A stretch of DNA of 56,078 nucleotides. It comes from Myxococcota bacterium. Its GTDB lineage: Bacteria > Myxococcota_A > UBA796 > CAJQPC01. The translations under genes were made by a program, and so were the position numbers. The first letter of the stretch is position 1. Each line of letters begins with the position of its first letter. The stretch spans positions 1-56,078 of the forward strand of contig JAKLKD010000012.1 in assembly GCA_023150845.1 (NCBI GenBank), written 5' to 3'. Positions 36,727-43,629 of this stretch are shown here, one piece after another. The notes below the pieces were generated by a model that did not search any database, was not told where the DNA came from, and saw only the letters and a list, made by a program, of their open reading frames with translations.

Positions 36727-38336
36727 GAGCCGCTCCGCTTGTAGACGCGGCCCACGAGCCCCCGGGGGAGCGTCCAGGCCTCAACCTCCACGAAGCCCGA
36801 GCCGTCGAGCCAGCCCTGGATGCGCCCGTCGCCCTCCCGCATGATGACGAGCATGGTGTCGAAGCGTCGAGACGGCCAGGCGTCCGTGGTGAAGGGCCCC
36901 ACGAACACCGCCGCGCCGGGGAGCCCGCCGCCGGGGCCGCCCTCCCCTCGCCCACCGTCGTTGGGCGGCGTAGGCCCGCCGCCTTGCACCATGACCGTCG
37001 CGATGTGCCAGCGGGCGCCCATCGCCGTGGCCCGGCTGAGCACGAGGCCATATCCCGGCGCGCCCTGGGCCTCGTCGAGCAAGAAGCCCACGGTGCCCTC
37101 GTCGCTGCCGTGCTGGGCGCGCAGCCGGGCCAAGGCGTCGTCGAGCTCCCAGGCCGCGGGGTCGAGGCTCGTGGGGCGGAAGGCCTCGTGGGGCCAGGGC
37201 CAGCCCCGCCCCGCCGACTGCAGGCTGTGCTCATACCGCCGGGAGGCCGGGGGGTCTGTCGGCAGGAGGTACATCGCCGCGGCGCCGTAGACGCCGATGA
37301 GCCCCACGGGCAGGCTCACCCAGCGGGCCCGGCTGGAGCCGACCATCGCCGCCAGCAGCGGGAGCGCCGGGAGCAGGTAGCGGTCCTGGCGCTGTATCTG
37401 GGTGGTGAGCACCCAAAGCCCGCCCAGGGCCCCCAAGAGCGGCAGCACCCAGGCCCCCGGCGGCGCGTCCTTCTGCCGAGGCCACACGGCGACGCCGAGG
37501 GCCAAGGCGGCCGCCCCTTGCCAGCCATAGGCGTCGAGGATGACCGCCGGGTACCACGAGAGGCGCTCGGCGCCGTACCAGGGCCCGCTCTGGAGGGACT
37601 TGTTGGTGAGCAGGGTGTTCCCGGCGTCGGTGCTCGCGCCGAGGTAACCCGCGACCTCACCGATATGGCTCAGGTACCAAGGCAGGGCGACGACGGCGAA
37701 GGCCACAAAGGCCGCGCCCAGGGTCCGCCAGCGGCGGCCTTGAAGGGTCCAGACCCCGGCCACCACACACGGCGCCCAGAGGAACATCGGCGCGGTGTAC
37801 TTGGTCAAGAACGCCACGCCCATCCACAGCCCCCACAGCGCGGCGGGCTTGGGCTGGCTGAGGCGCTCGCTCGCGGCGAGCCAGCTTAAGGACTGGCAGA
37901 CCGCCGCGGCGGCGAGGAGGTCCACGGTGTAGCTCTCGGCCTGGCTCCACACGAGCCCCGTGGCCAAGACGAACACCATGCCCACCACCCCGCCGCCGAG
38001 CCGCCGCACCCCGTCGAGGCAGAGCCCCATGGCGAGCCCGCCCGCGACGAGGTGCACGAAGCGCCCGGGCCCGAGTAAGGTGTAGGCCAAGGTGGCCGGG
38101 GCGTAGGCCAAGGGCGGGTGAGGCCCGAGGAGTGACTGGAAGCACCAGGCGAAGGTGGCGAGCTCAAGATCGCGGAACTGCTGGGCGAGGCGCATCGCCG
38201 TGCCCAAGGCGTGGGGCCCGTCCCCGGAGGGCCAGCGCCCGGTCTGGCTCACGGCGAGCGCCCACACCACCGGGATCAACGCCGGGAGCGCGCGGGTGAA
38301 GACCGCCATCTTGGGGCCGAGTTCGGGGAGCTTCAT
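36723..38336 (-). CDS. GT-C family glycosyltransferase-like membrane protein (first of three)
   Basis: A 537-residue polytopic protein. After the first helix comes the loop TGRWPSGDGPHALGTAMRL, which resembles the donor/metal-binding acidic loop of the GT39/ArnT family. The helices LAAAAVCQSLSWLAASERL, AALWGLWMGVAFLTKYTAPM and QDRYLLPALPLLAAM are of the ArnT/PMT type. A soluble C-terminal domain (about 400-537) ends with RVYKRSGS. I start at the ATG of MKLPELG (38336); an open frame upstream lies in the repeat-rich non-coding stretch. Known relatives transfer sugars from polyprenyl phosphates to lipids or proteins outside the inner membrane. Confidence 0.78.
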   Translation of the reverse strand: MKLPELGPKMAVFTRALPALIPVVWALAVSQTGRWPSGDGPHALGTAMRLAQQFRDLELATFAWCFQSLLGPHPPLAYAPATLAYTLLGPGRFVHLVAGGLAMGLCLDGVRRLGGGVVGMVFVLATGLVWSQAESYTVDLLAAAAVCQSLSWLAASERLSQPKPAALWGLWMGVAFLTKYTAPMFLWAPCVVAGVWTLQGRRWRTLGAAFVAFAVVALPWYLSHIGEVAGYLGASTDAGNTLLTNKSLQSGPWYGAERLSWYPAVILDAYGWQGAAALALGVAVWPRQKDAPPGAWVLPLLGALGGLWVLTTQIQRQDRYLLPALPLLAAMVGSSRARWVSLPVGLIGVYGAAAMYLLPTDPPASRRYEHSLQSAGRGWPWPHEAFRPTSLDPAAWELDDALARLRAQHGSDEGTVGFLLDEAQGAPGYGLVLSRATAMGARWHIATVMVQGGGPTPPNDGGRGEGGPGGGLPGAAVFVGPFTTDAWPSRRFDTMLVIMREGDGRIQGWLDGSGFVEVEAWTLPRGLVGRVYKRSGS

Positions 38337-38433
38337 CCGCTCAAGGCTACACCAAACCCGGCGCGACGGGGAGCCGCCGGACGGGGAGTCGCAGGGAGGG
38401 CGGCGAGGGGCGATGGGGCGAGCGTCGTTCGGC

Positions 38434-38554
38434 AGACGGCGGGCGGTGCAGATGCGGATTTGGGGGAACGTCGTGGAGGAGACGGCGGGCGGTGCGGACG
38501 CGGATTTGGGCGAGCGGCGGTGGGGAGACGGCGGCGGTGCAGGCGCGGGTTGGG
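38434..38554. repeat. 46-base tandem repeat, three copies
   Basis: Copies begin at 38434, 38480 and 38526. Each has a core of about 30 bases starting AGACGGCGG and ending in GATTTGGG (GGGTTGGG in the last), followed by a more variable 15-base spacer. The 46-base period is not a multiple of three, so the repeat is unlikely to be coding. The third copy has diverged most and lacks two bases of the core. Confidence 0.8.
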
Positions 38555-38580
38555 CTCCCGGTGGCAGGGCGCGGCGTTGA

Positions 38581-38601
38581 GCGTCGTGGCGACAACGACG
38601 C
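38581..38601. repeat. hairpin with 7-bp stem
   Basis: GCGTCGT (38581-38587) and ACGACGC (38595-38601) are perfect complements with a 7-base loop. It follows the tandem repeats directly. Confidence 0.45.
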
Positions 38602-38656
38602 GCAGGGGTCGGCTCCTGATCGTGTGGGCTTGGGCCGCCTCTCTCGGGACCGTTCA

Positions 38657-38679
38657 CCAAAATCCATCCTGGATTTTGG
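38657..38679. repeat. hairpin with perfect 10-bp stem and 3-base loop
   Basis: CCAAAATCCA (38657-38666) pairs with TGGATTTTGG (38670-38679) around TCC. It is AT-rich compared with its surroundings, which makes it stand out. There is no adjacent T-run on either strand, so a standard intrinsic terminator is not certain; it could be an operator or an RNA structure. Confidence 0.55.
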
Positions 38680-38963
38680 CTCACTGCGCATCCGCGCTCT
38701 TCCGCCCTTCCAGGGCTCTCAGAGCGCTCCTGAGCTCCCGTGAGAGACGACCCTGCACCCCCACGCGGAGCCGACCCCCGCGCTGGTCGGTGGGGACTCG
38801 GGCTCAAGGAGCGGCGGGACGGGGCTGCGGGACGCAGCGGCGGGACGCAGCGGCGGGACGGGGCGATCAGGTGAGACGCGAGGTGGCACAGCGCGGAGCC
38901 CATCCGGCGCCCCCGCAGCACAGAAGCCCGGCGGACCGCAAGCGCCCGGCGAGGCGGCGGCGT

Positions 38964-39197
38964 TCACTCGCTCGACGAGACGACCTCGATGATGGAGCCC
39001 GGCCAGCCGTACACCACGAGGCCACGCTCTTGAACGACCCGCTCCACTCGCCCACCCACGGGCCCGGCGCAGGCCAAGGTGACGGCGCCCTCCGCGGCGA
39101 TCCGCGTCTGTTCGCCCCAAGGCTCAAGGGTGAGCGTCGTGGCGTTCGGGCGCTCGTTCTTCACCCTCATCGTGAGCTGTGCTCGCTCGACGCTCAT
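38964..39197 (-). CDS. small conserved-type protein with LEPWGE motif, function unknown
   Basis: A 77-residue beta-rich protein without signal peptide. The motif TLTLEPWGEQTRI and the later GLVVYGWPGSIIEVV resemble small bacterial hypothetical proteins that share LEPWGE and YxWPGS patterns, possibly a tiny beta-sandwich. It is the last gene of a leftward set of four (spacing 21, 27 and an overlap of 4 bases). No function is known to me. Confidence 0.65.
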   Translation of the reverse strand: MSVERAQLTMRVKNERPNATTLTLEPWGEQTRIAAEGAVTLACAGPVGGRVERVVQERGLVVYGWPGSIIEVVSSSE

Positions 39198-39218
39198 GTC
39201 AGCCGCTCCGCTCGTGTG

Positions 39219-39413
39219 TCATCGCGCCAGCTTGATGTGTGAGGTGAAGTGGCCGCCTGGACAGGCGACCCAGAGGCTGATCCCTTTCACCTCGACAACT
39301 TGTAGGGTCGCGCCACACACAGCGCAGACCGGGGCCGGGCGCGATGGATCCATGTGGTGCGCGAGGGCGTCGTCGATCGCCGCCATCTTCTCTTTGAGCG
39401 ATTGCTCAGCCAT
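39219..39413 (-). CDS. small zinc-ribbon-like protein
   Basis: A 64-residue protein. A helical N-terminus (SLKEKMAAIDDALAHHM) is followed by PVCAVCGATLQV, a CxxC knuckle, and then VACPGGHFTSH, where one Cys and one or two His could complete a metal site. This suggests a small zinc-binding protein. It lies between the LEPWGE protein and the duplicated gene pair. Function unknown. Confidence 0.65.
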   Translation of the reverse strand: MAEQSLKEKMAAIDDALAHHMDPSRPAPVCAVCGATLQVVEVKGISLWVACPGGHFTSHIKLAR

Positions 39414-39440
39414 CGGTCACACCTTCACGCCCAGGGCGGC

Positions 39441-40151
39441 TCATGGGACCGGCGCCTCCACGGGCGGGCTGCGCTCCAGCGGGTCGAAGGAGCGCGGCGA
39501 GAGGGTCGTCGCCCACTCGGGGCAGACAGTGTGGTAGATCGAACTGAGCTCTTCTTCGCAGGTGCCGTCGTAGCAGCCGATCAGCCGGTCGTGGGGGAAA
39601 GAATCCCAGTCGTAGTAATATTTCTCGCGGTCGACCCAGATGACCCACTCCGTCAAGAGCGCCAGAGCGAGCGCTCGCCGACGGGGCGGGCTGTCCTCTG
39701 CGAGCGCCACCCAGACCGCGTACGCCTCGCCCAGGTTGCAGAGGCTGAACAAGCTGTACAGTCGCCACGCCCCCATCAGGCCGCCATGGGGCGTCAGCGC
39801 GAGCGTGCTCGACCAGCCGAGCACGGTGCCGCCTGGCCCGAGCGCCGAGACGACGGTGACGTCAACATACGGCCCGCGCGGGCGCTCCGCGGCCCGCCAA
39901 GCGGTCGCGCTGTGCCCCTGGCCGAGGCTGGTCATCAGGAGAGAGCTCACATCTTGGGCGGTGAGCTCCCTGAGGCGCGATGTGACGCGGGTGGGCTCGG
40001 CCTGCCCCGGCGCCCAGAGCTCACAGCGCCCGGGCGTCGCCCGGAGGATCTGTTGGCCATGCAGCCCGAGCGTGATCTCCTGGATCGGCACGTCAAAGGC
40101 CAGGTCCGGGGCGGGTGCCGCGCCAAAGATCAGGGCCATCAGGAGATTCAT
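39441..40151 (-). CDS. protein of unknown function, paralogue of the adjacent gene (copy A)
   Basis: A 236-residue protein with a hydrophobic N-terminus (NLLMALIFGAAPAP) that may be a short signal peptide. It shares with the gene at 40148-40876 the segments LLMALIFG, AFDVPI, GRC, SLLM.SL, SAT.W, LALTP.G, AWRLYS.FS.CNLGEA, EW.IW..RE and SPRSF.PLERSPPVE. Cys residues at GRC and SLCNLG are conserved between the two, and two further Cys in a short loop (GCYDGTC) correspond to DCRAGRC. No family is recognised. The start overlaps the stop of copy B by 4 bases. Confidence 0.78.
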   Translation of the reverse strand: MNLLMALIFGAAPAPDLAFDVPIQEITLGLHGQQILRATPGRCELWAPGQAEPTRVTSRLRELTAQDVSSLLMTSLGQGHSATAWRAAERPRGPYVDVTVVSALGPGGTVLGWSSTLALTPHGGLMGAWRLYSLFSLCNLGEAYAVWVALAEDSPPRRRALALALLTEWVIWVDREKYYYDWDSFPHDRLIGCYDGTCEEELSSIYHTVCPEWATTLSPRSFDPLERSPPVEAPVP

Positions 40152-40876
40152 GGGCTCACCCCCGTCTCGACGGGCGGGCTGCGCTCCAGCGGCGTGAACG
40201 AGCGCGGCGACGGGCTCTCCGCCCAGCTCAGGCTGGCCCTGCGGAGCGCGTCGGGCAGCGCCTCGCAGCGGCCCGCGCGGCAGTCCTTGAGCAGCCCCGG
40301 CAGCGCGTACACGAAGTCTTCCTCACGGTTCGCCCAGATCATCCACTCCATCACCACCGCCAGGGCGATGTGTCGCCGCTCGCGGGGGCCGTCCATCTGC
40401 GCGACCCAGTAGTCCACGGCCTCGCCCAGGTTGCAGAAGCTGAACACGCTGTACAGTCGCCAGGCCTCGGTCAGGCGGCCCTCCGGCGTGAGCGCCAGGA
40501 CGTTCACCCAGGAGAACTCGTCGCCCAAGGTTCCTAAATATTCCTCCGTCTCCTTCTCCAGCGCAGTGACCGACGCGACGACGGACGGCCCGGGCGGCCG
40601 CCCAGGATCTCCGGCGCCCCAGGTGGTCGCGCTGTAGCCACCGTCAAGGCTGACCATCAGGAGCGAGCGCATATCGGACAAGTGCAGCGCTCTCCGGCGC
40701 GCCGTGACCTGAACGACGTCGCCCAAAAATGACGCGCTGAGCCCGCAGCGCCCAGGCTCGATAGTGAGGTTCCCGTAGCGCTCTTTGCCTCGCATATTTA
40801 GGCTGACGTACCGAATCGGCACGTCAAAGGCGGGGGCAGACGCGCTGCCAAAGATCAGGGCCATCAGGAGGGTCAT
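40148..40876 (-). CDS. protein of unknown function, paralogue of the adjacent gene (copy B)
   Basis: A 242-residue protein with the same layout as copy A: short hydrophobic N-terminus (TLLMALIFGSASAP), N-terminal beta part, central LALTPEGRLTEAWRLYS and FSFCNLGEA, and C-terminal SPRSFTPLERSPPVE. The conserved Cys pattern suggests disulfides in the periplasm. It heads the leftward set of four. Its Shine-Dalgarno (AAGGAT) is part of a perfect 12-base palindrome. Some codons are AT-rich (around 40535-40548), unlike most of the window. Function unknown. Confidence 0.78.
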   Translation of the reverse strand: MTLLMALIFGSASAPAFDVPIRYVSLNMRGKERYGNLTIEPGRCGLSASFLGDVVQVTARRRALHLSDMRSLLMVSLDGGYSATTWGAGDPGRPPGPSVVASVTALEKETEEYLGTLGDEFSWVNVLALTPEGRLTEAWRLYSVFSFCNLGEAVDYWVAQMDGPRERRHIALAVVMEWMIWANREEDFVYALPGLLKDCRAGRCEALPDALRRASLSWAESPSPRSFTPLERSPPVETGVSP

Positions 40877-40880
40877 AGAT

Positions 40881-40892
40881 CCTTGCGCAAGG
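40881..40892. promoter_or_regulatory. perfect palindrome CCTTGCGCAAGG over the ribosome binding site of copy B
   Basis: The 12-base palindrome lies 4 bases upstream of the copy B start and includes the AAGG of its Shine-Dalgarno. It could be an operator or a hairpin that hides the binding site. Confidence 0.35.
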
Positions 40893-40968
40893 AGGGGGTC
40901 ATCTTGGGGGACGCGAAGGGTGGTTCACTCTTGGGTGCGCGGCGCGGCGTGTGTGTTCACTAGCCAAG

Positions 40969-41583
40969 CTAAATGCTCGGCCCCTCAAGCGCCGCGCAGC
41001 CCTCCAAGGCCTCCTCCACGCCTACGGGGAAGCCCGGCAGCGCCGACCACATCGGGTCGGCCTCGGTCACCTGGATCATGTGCGCCCAGTGGGCCGTGCG
41101 GTCGCGGTCGCCCGTGGACATCTGCATCTCAAAGGTCGGCTTGGGGCTGGGCTGGCCCGGGGCGAGCTGCGTCCAGATGCGGCCCGTGCCCGTCGTGGCC
41201 GATGACGAGCGCCGGGCGATGGTCGGCGTGAAGGTGAGGTGGACGGCGCCGTCGGGGGTCACCGTGCCCAGGATGGTGAGGCACTGCTGGGTCTCGGCCT
41301 CGCTGGGGCCGGGCGACTCAGGGGTGGGCGCGCGCAGCATCACCACGCCGTAACCCCACACATAGCCCGTGCGATAGCCCTGAAACCGCCACACGGTCTG
41401 GTCGACCACCCAGCTCACCCGGTCGGCCTTGGGATCGAGCTGCATCGCCGGGAGATCCGCCGGGGGCACGATCCAGGTGGTCCCCGCCAACCACGCCCAG
41501 TCGAGCCGCGTGGCCGGAGGCTCCACGGCGGGCGGCGGGGCGGGCAGGTCTTGGGCGAAGAGCGCGGCGAGCAGGGGGAACAT
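40969..41583 (-). CDS. predicted exported protein of unknown function
   Basis: A 204-residue protein. The start is the ATG of MFPLLAALFAQ, eight bases after GGAG; an open frame of 18 codons upstream is probably not used. The hydrophobic N-terminus may be a short signal peptide. The domain has motifs WAWLAGTTWIVPPADLPAM, QTVWRFQGYRTGYVWGYG and HLTFTPTIARR, and looks like a small beta-barrel of the lipocalin type, with two Cys far apart. I cannot assign it. It is 92 bases from the copy B gene and on the same strand. Confidence 0.75.
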   Translation of the reverse strand: MFPLLAALFAQDLPAPPPAVEPPATRLDWAWLAGTTWIVPPADLPAMQLDPKADRVSWVVDQTVWRFQGYRTGYVWGYGVVMLRAPTPESPGPSEAETQQCLTILGTVTPDGAVHLTFTPTIARRSSSATTGTGRIWTQLAPGQPSPKPTFEMQMSTGDRDRTAHWAHMIQVTEADPMWSALPGFPVGVEEALEGCAALEGPSI

Positions 41584-41699
41584 GGGGGCTCCGTCTTTGG
41601 GGTGGGTCGCTTTAGTGTACAACAGACTGCCGCTCAATCCCCCTCAGATCCTCTCGCACACCCACACGACGGGGCACGCCCACACACAATCCAGGGCCC

Positions 41700-42902
41700 T
41701 CACCCCACCAACACCGCTCCCCTCCCCGCCTCCAGCTCCTCAATCATCCCGTCCCCGGTGAGCTGGTCTGCGGCGAGGCCGGTGAAGTAGCGGCCGAGGC
41801 CCGCCTCTTCGTAGGCGGGGCGGATCTTGTCGCTCAGGAGGCCGATCTCGCGGAGGTTGGGCAGGAGGCGGGAGAACATCACCGCGCGGAAGCGGTCGAG
41901 GCCGGGGCTCTGCTTCACCACCTCACGCCAGGTCGCCCGGCTCATCAGGCCCTCAAAGTGCTCGTCGAAGATCTCGTAGACCATGAAGCGGTTTCGCATG
42001 AGCAAGGCCACCTCAAACGCCCAGGCCTCCCGCTCGGCGCGCTCGGACTCGGAGAGCTCCTTCGTGATGTGCTCCCGCAAGGCCACCACGCCGTAATGCA
42101 CATGCCGGGCCTCGTCCTGGATGACGTTCTTGAGCAAGGAGCGCAACAGCGGCTCCTCGCTCACCTGGTACATCATGCCGAAGGCGCCTAAGGCCAGGCC
42201 CTCGACCATGATCTGCATGCCCAAAAACTTCATGTCCCAGCGGGCGTCGGCCATCAGGGCGTCGATGATGACGTAGAGGTTGTCGTTGATCTGATACAGT
42301 TTGCCGAGCTTGCTCTCTAAGTAGCGCAAGAAGACCTCGACGTGGCGGGCCTCGTCCATCACCTGGGTGGAGCCGTAGAGCTTGCCGTCGAAGAACTGTA
42401 CGGCTTCAGTCACCTGGGCCGCCGCGAAGAGCGCGCCCTGCTCGCCGTGTAAGAACTGGCTCAGGAGCCAGCAGGAGGTGTCCGCCAGGAGCTCCCGGCG
42501 CTCTTTTTTGTCGAGCTTCACCCCCGCCCGGCTCAGCACGTCCCAGGCCATGAAGTCATCGGGGAGCAGGCGGACCTCGGGGCTCACGGGGTCCACGAAG
42601 GTGCCCCAGGGCAGATCGTCGCCGTCCCACTGGCCCCGCTTCGCCCGGCGGTAGAGCTCGGCCATCTCGGGGTTGTCATGGGGGTAGCTCCAGTCAAAGT
42701 GCGCGCTGTGGCTCGCCGGGATGGGCGTGGGCACGCCCTGCTTGCCCCGGCGCAGCACGAGGCCGCGCACCCCCGCCGGGCCTAAGGACGCCAGCACCTT
42801 GGGGTCGCGGATCTGGCCGAGCACGCCGGCCGCCTCCCCCCAGGCGTCGAGCTGGGTCTGCATTGAGGTGCTCAGGTCGGGGCGCTTGGCGACAGGCAGC
42901 AT
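41700..42902 (-). CDS. ferritin-like diiron oxygenase (AurF/R2-like)
   Basis: A 400-residue soluble protein. The carboxylate-bridged diiron ligand set is complete: E154 (HGEQGAL), E184 and H187 (DEARHVEV), E234 (VEGLALGAF), E264 and H267 (QDEARHVHY). This pattern of Glu, ExxH, Glu, ExxH is that of R2-like oxygenases and of the AurF group. Such proteins activate O2 to hydroxylate, N-oxygenate or desaturate a substrate. The substrate is unknown. It is the third gene after a flavin/2Fe-2S reductase and a MerR regulator, so the reductase is the likely electron donor. Confidence 0.85.
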   Translation of the reverse strand: MLPVAKRPDLSTSMQTQLDAWGEAAGVLGQIRDPKVLASLGPAGVRGLVLRRGKQGVPTPIPASHSAHFDWSYPHDNPEMAELYRRAKRGQWDGDDLPWGTFVDPVSPEVRLLPDDFMAWDVLSRAGVKLDKKERRELLADTSCWLLSQFLHGEQGALFAAAQVTEAVQFFDGKLYGSTQVMDEARHVEVFLRYLESKLGKLYQINDNLYVIIDALMADARWDMKFLGMQIMVEGLALGAFGMMYQVSEEPLLRSLLKNVIQDEARHVHYGVVALREHITKELSESERAEREAWAFEVALLMRNRFMVYEIFDEHFEGLMSRATWREVVKQSPGLDRFRAVMFSRLLPNLREIGLLSDKIRPAYEEAGLGRYFTGLAADQLTGDGMIEELEAGRGAVLVG

Positions 42903-42924
42903 GGCGACTCCAGTGGTTGGGAGG

Positions 42925-43629
42925 TCAGAGGGCCTCGAGGGCGGCCCGCAGGCGGGCGTCGTGCAGGCGGGCGAGGAGCTCGTTGAGCGCGGGCAAGGTG
43001 CGCTCCACGAGCGGCGCGACGTCTTCAGCGGGAAGCTTGCCCAGACGCCCGGTGAGCAGGCCGAGCTCCAGCGTGACGAGGGGATCGATCAGCGCGACGA
43101 TGGCCTGGAGGTCGTCCACCCCGAAGCCGAGGTTCGCCTGGAGCCCCGCCGCGCGCAGGCCCGCCACCGCCCGGGCGAGGGGCAGGTCCGCCCGGGCCAG
43201 GTAGGGGCGGCCGTCGGCGCCGAGGCGCAGGCGCACGAGGCCGAGCCGCGCGAGATCGTGGAGGTCCTCGACGTCGAGCACCCCCTCGGCCTCGACCTCC
43301 TCCCCGGTCGCCTCGCCGAGCACGTCCACGGGCAGCCGCGCCCGCAGGCCCCGCAAGAAGCCGCGCTGGGCGTCGCTGTAGCGGTCCTCCCGGGCGGCGA
43401 GGAGGTCCTTGATCACCTCGAGCGGCAAGAAGCGCTCGTGCTGGAGCCGCCGGATGAGCTGCAGGCGCTCCAGGTGCGCCGGGGTGTAGGTCGCGGTGTT
43501 GCGGCCGGTCTTCTCGCCTGGCGGCAAGAGGCCCTGCTGGATGTAGAAGTGGATCGCCTGACGGTTGAGCCCGGTGGCGTCGCAGAGGTCACGCATCTTG
43601 AGGGTCGGCGGAGGGGTCGGCGGGTTCAT
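42925..43629 (-). CDS. MerR family transcriptional regulator
   Basis: A 234-residue regulator. The winged-helix DNA-binding domain is at the N-terminus: LKMRDLCDATGLNRQAIHFY, the IQQGLLPPGEKTGRNTATYT wing, and the LERLQLIRRLQHERFLPLEVI helices. The C-terminal 150 residues form a helical effector domain without the Cys pattern of metal-sensing MerR proteins. The gene overlaps the reductase gene by 4 bases and lies 22 bases before the oxygenase gene. It probably controls the operon through the palindrome at 44873-44892. The inducer may be the oxygenase substrate or a fatty acid, but the sequence does not say. Confidence 0.9.
   Translation of the reverse strand: MNPPTPPPTLKMRDLCDATGLNRQAIHFYIQQGLLPPGEKTGRNTATYTPAHLERLQLIRRLQHERFLPLEVIKDLLAAREDRYSDAQRGFLRGLRARLPVDVLGEATGEEVEAEGVLDVEDLHDLARLGLVRLRLGADGRPYLARADLPLARAVAGLRAAGLQANLGFGVDDLQAIVALIDPLVTLELGLLTGRLGKLPAEDVAPLVERTLPALNELLARLHDARLRAALEAL

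Larger units (their letters stand above)
38337..38963. other. 627-base stretch without a supported gene; repeats and hairpins
   Basis: No frame here has a credible start, family similarity or operon fit. Instead there are three 46-base tandem repeats, two perfect hairpins, and a short direct-repeat patch at 38811-38862 in which GCGGCGGGAC and GACGCAGC recur. It separates the membrane-protein operon from the small-protein cluster; both are transcribed leftward, so it should hold the promoter of the former and possibly a terminator of the latter. Confidence 0.6.

Noticed and set aside
34972-36744. 590-codon plus-strand frame opposite the second GT-C-like gene
   Set aside because: It is Arg/Pro/Gln-rich antisense sequence; the minus strand has clear transmembrane helices and coupled starts.
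38719-39127. Overlapping open frames at the edge of the repeat-rich gap as additional small genes
   Set aside because: They lack ribosome binding sites, overlap the LEPWGE gene, and have low-complexity Arg/Ala/Pro composition.
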